Positions 5,895-5,924 of a stretch of 5,924 bases of DNA are shown one piece after another; the stretch's first letter is position 1, and each line of letters starts with the position of its first letter. This stretch comes from an uncultured Porphyromonadaceae bacterium (GTDB lineage: Bacteria > Bacteroidota > Bacteroidia > Bacteroidales > Muribaculaceae): positions 1 through 5,924 of the forward strand of contig USNC01000101.1 of NCBI GenBank assembly GCA_900555915.1, read 5' to 3'. The notes under the pieces are model-generated. The model saw only the letters and a list, made by a program, of their open reading frames with translations. It did not search any database and was not told where the DNA came from. A program made the position numbers and the translations under genes.

Positions 5895-5924
5895 CTGTCT
5901 CTTATACACATCTCCGAGCCCACG
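5895..5924. other. Illumina Nextera adapter contamination (not genomic)
   Basis: CTGTCTCTTATACACATCT at 5895-5913 is exactly the 19-bp Tn5 mosaic end, and CCGAGCCCACG at 5914-5924 continues exactly as the Nextera read adapter. This is synthetic library sequence left at a contig end. Translated on the minus strand it gives the tell-tale residues YKRQ, which would be wrongly fused to the recombinase if a GTG at 5909 were taken as the start. Confidence 0.97.

Noticed and set aside
5895..5909. GTG at 5909 as the start of the recombinase (N-terminus MYKRQ)
   Set aside because: These codons are translated Nextera mosaic-end sequence, not genomic DNA.

Overview
The window looks like chromosomal DNA of a Bacteroidales bacterium. 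Evidence is a canonical Bacteroidota promoter (TTTG, 20 nt, TAnnTTTG), the lack of clear Shine-Dalgarno sequences, and proteins typical of this order: an AddB-like PD-(D/E)XK nuclease, a DUF4861 protein and a Bacteroides-type tyrosine DNA invertase. A gut lineage such as Muribaculaceae is plausible, but that is inference. The last 30 bases are an Illumina Nextera adapter, so the window probably ends at the edge of a metagenomic or draft contig.

Layout. Positions 1-261 (minus) hold the N-terminal 87 codons of an AddB-like nuclease that runs off the left edge. A divergent intergenic region (262-502) follows. It carries a promoter for each side and a perfect 18-bp inverted repeat that should fold the leader of the rightward transcript. 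Rightward come holB (DNA polymerase III delta', 503-1618), a sugar-phosphate nucleotidyltransferase (1682-2581), galE (2636-3658) and a secreted DUF4861 protein (3732-4949). A strong hairpin sits just before the galE start, and terminator-like hairpins follow galE and the DUF4861 gene. A convergent tyrosine recombinase (5022-5894, minus) is cut off by the contig end. Positions 5895-5924 are adapter.

How the genes fit together. The left part is housekeeping DNA metabolism: a probable recombination/repair nuclease back to back with a clamp-loader subunit. The middle pair is likely a nucleotide-sugar unit: the nucleotidyltransferase could make an NDP-hexose and GalE interconverts UDP-glucose and UDP-galactose (perhaps also the N-acetyl forms), feeding glycan or capsule synthesis. 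The DUF4861 protein is an exported protein of unknown function from a family often found near polysaccharide-degradation genes. The recombinase resembles the small Bacteroides invertases that flip promoters of surface-polysaccharide and surface-protein genes; its targets are not evident here.

No tRNA, rRNA, CRISPR array or insertion sequence was seen. The most interesting undescribed element is the structured leader in front of holB. The most important caution is the adapter, which creates a false start for the recombinase.
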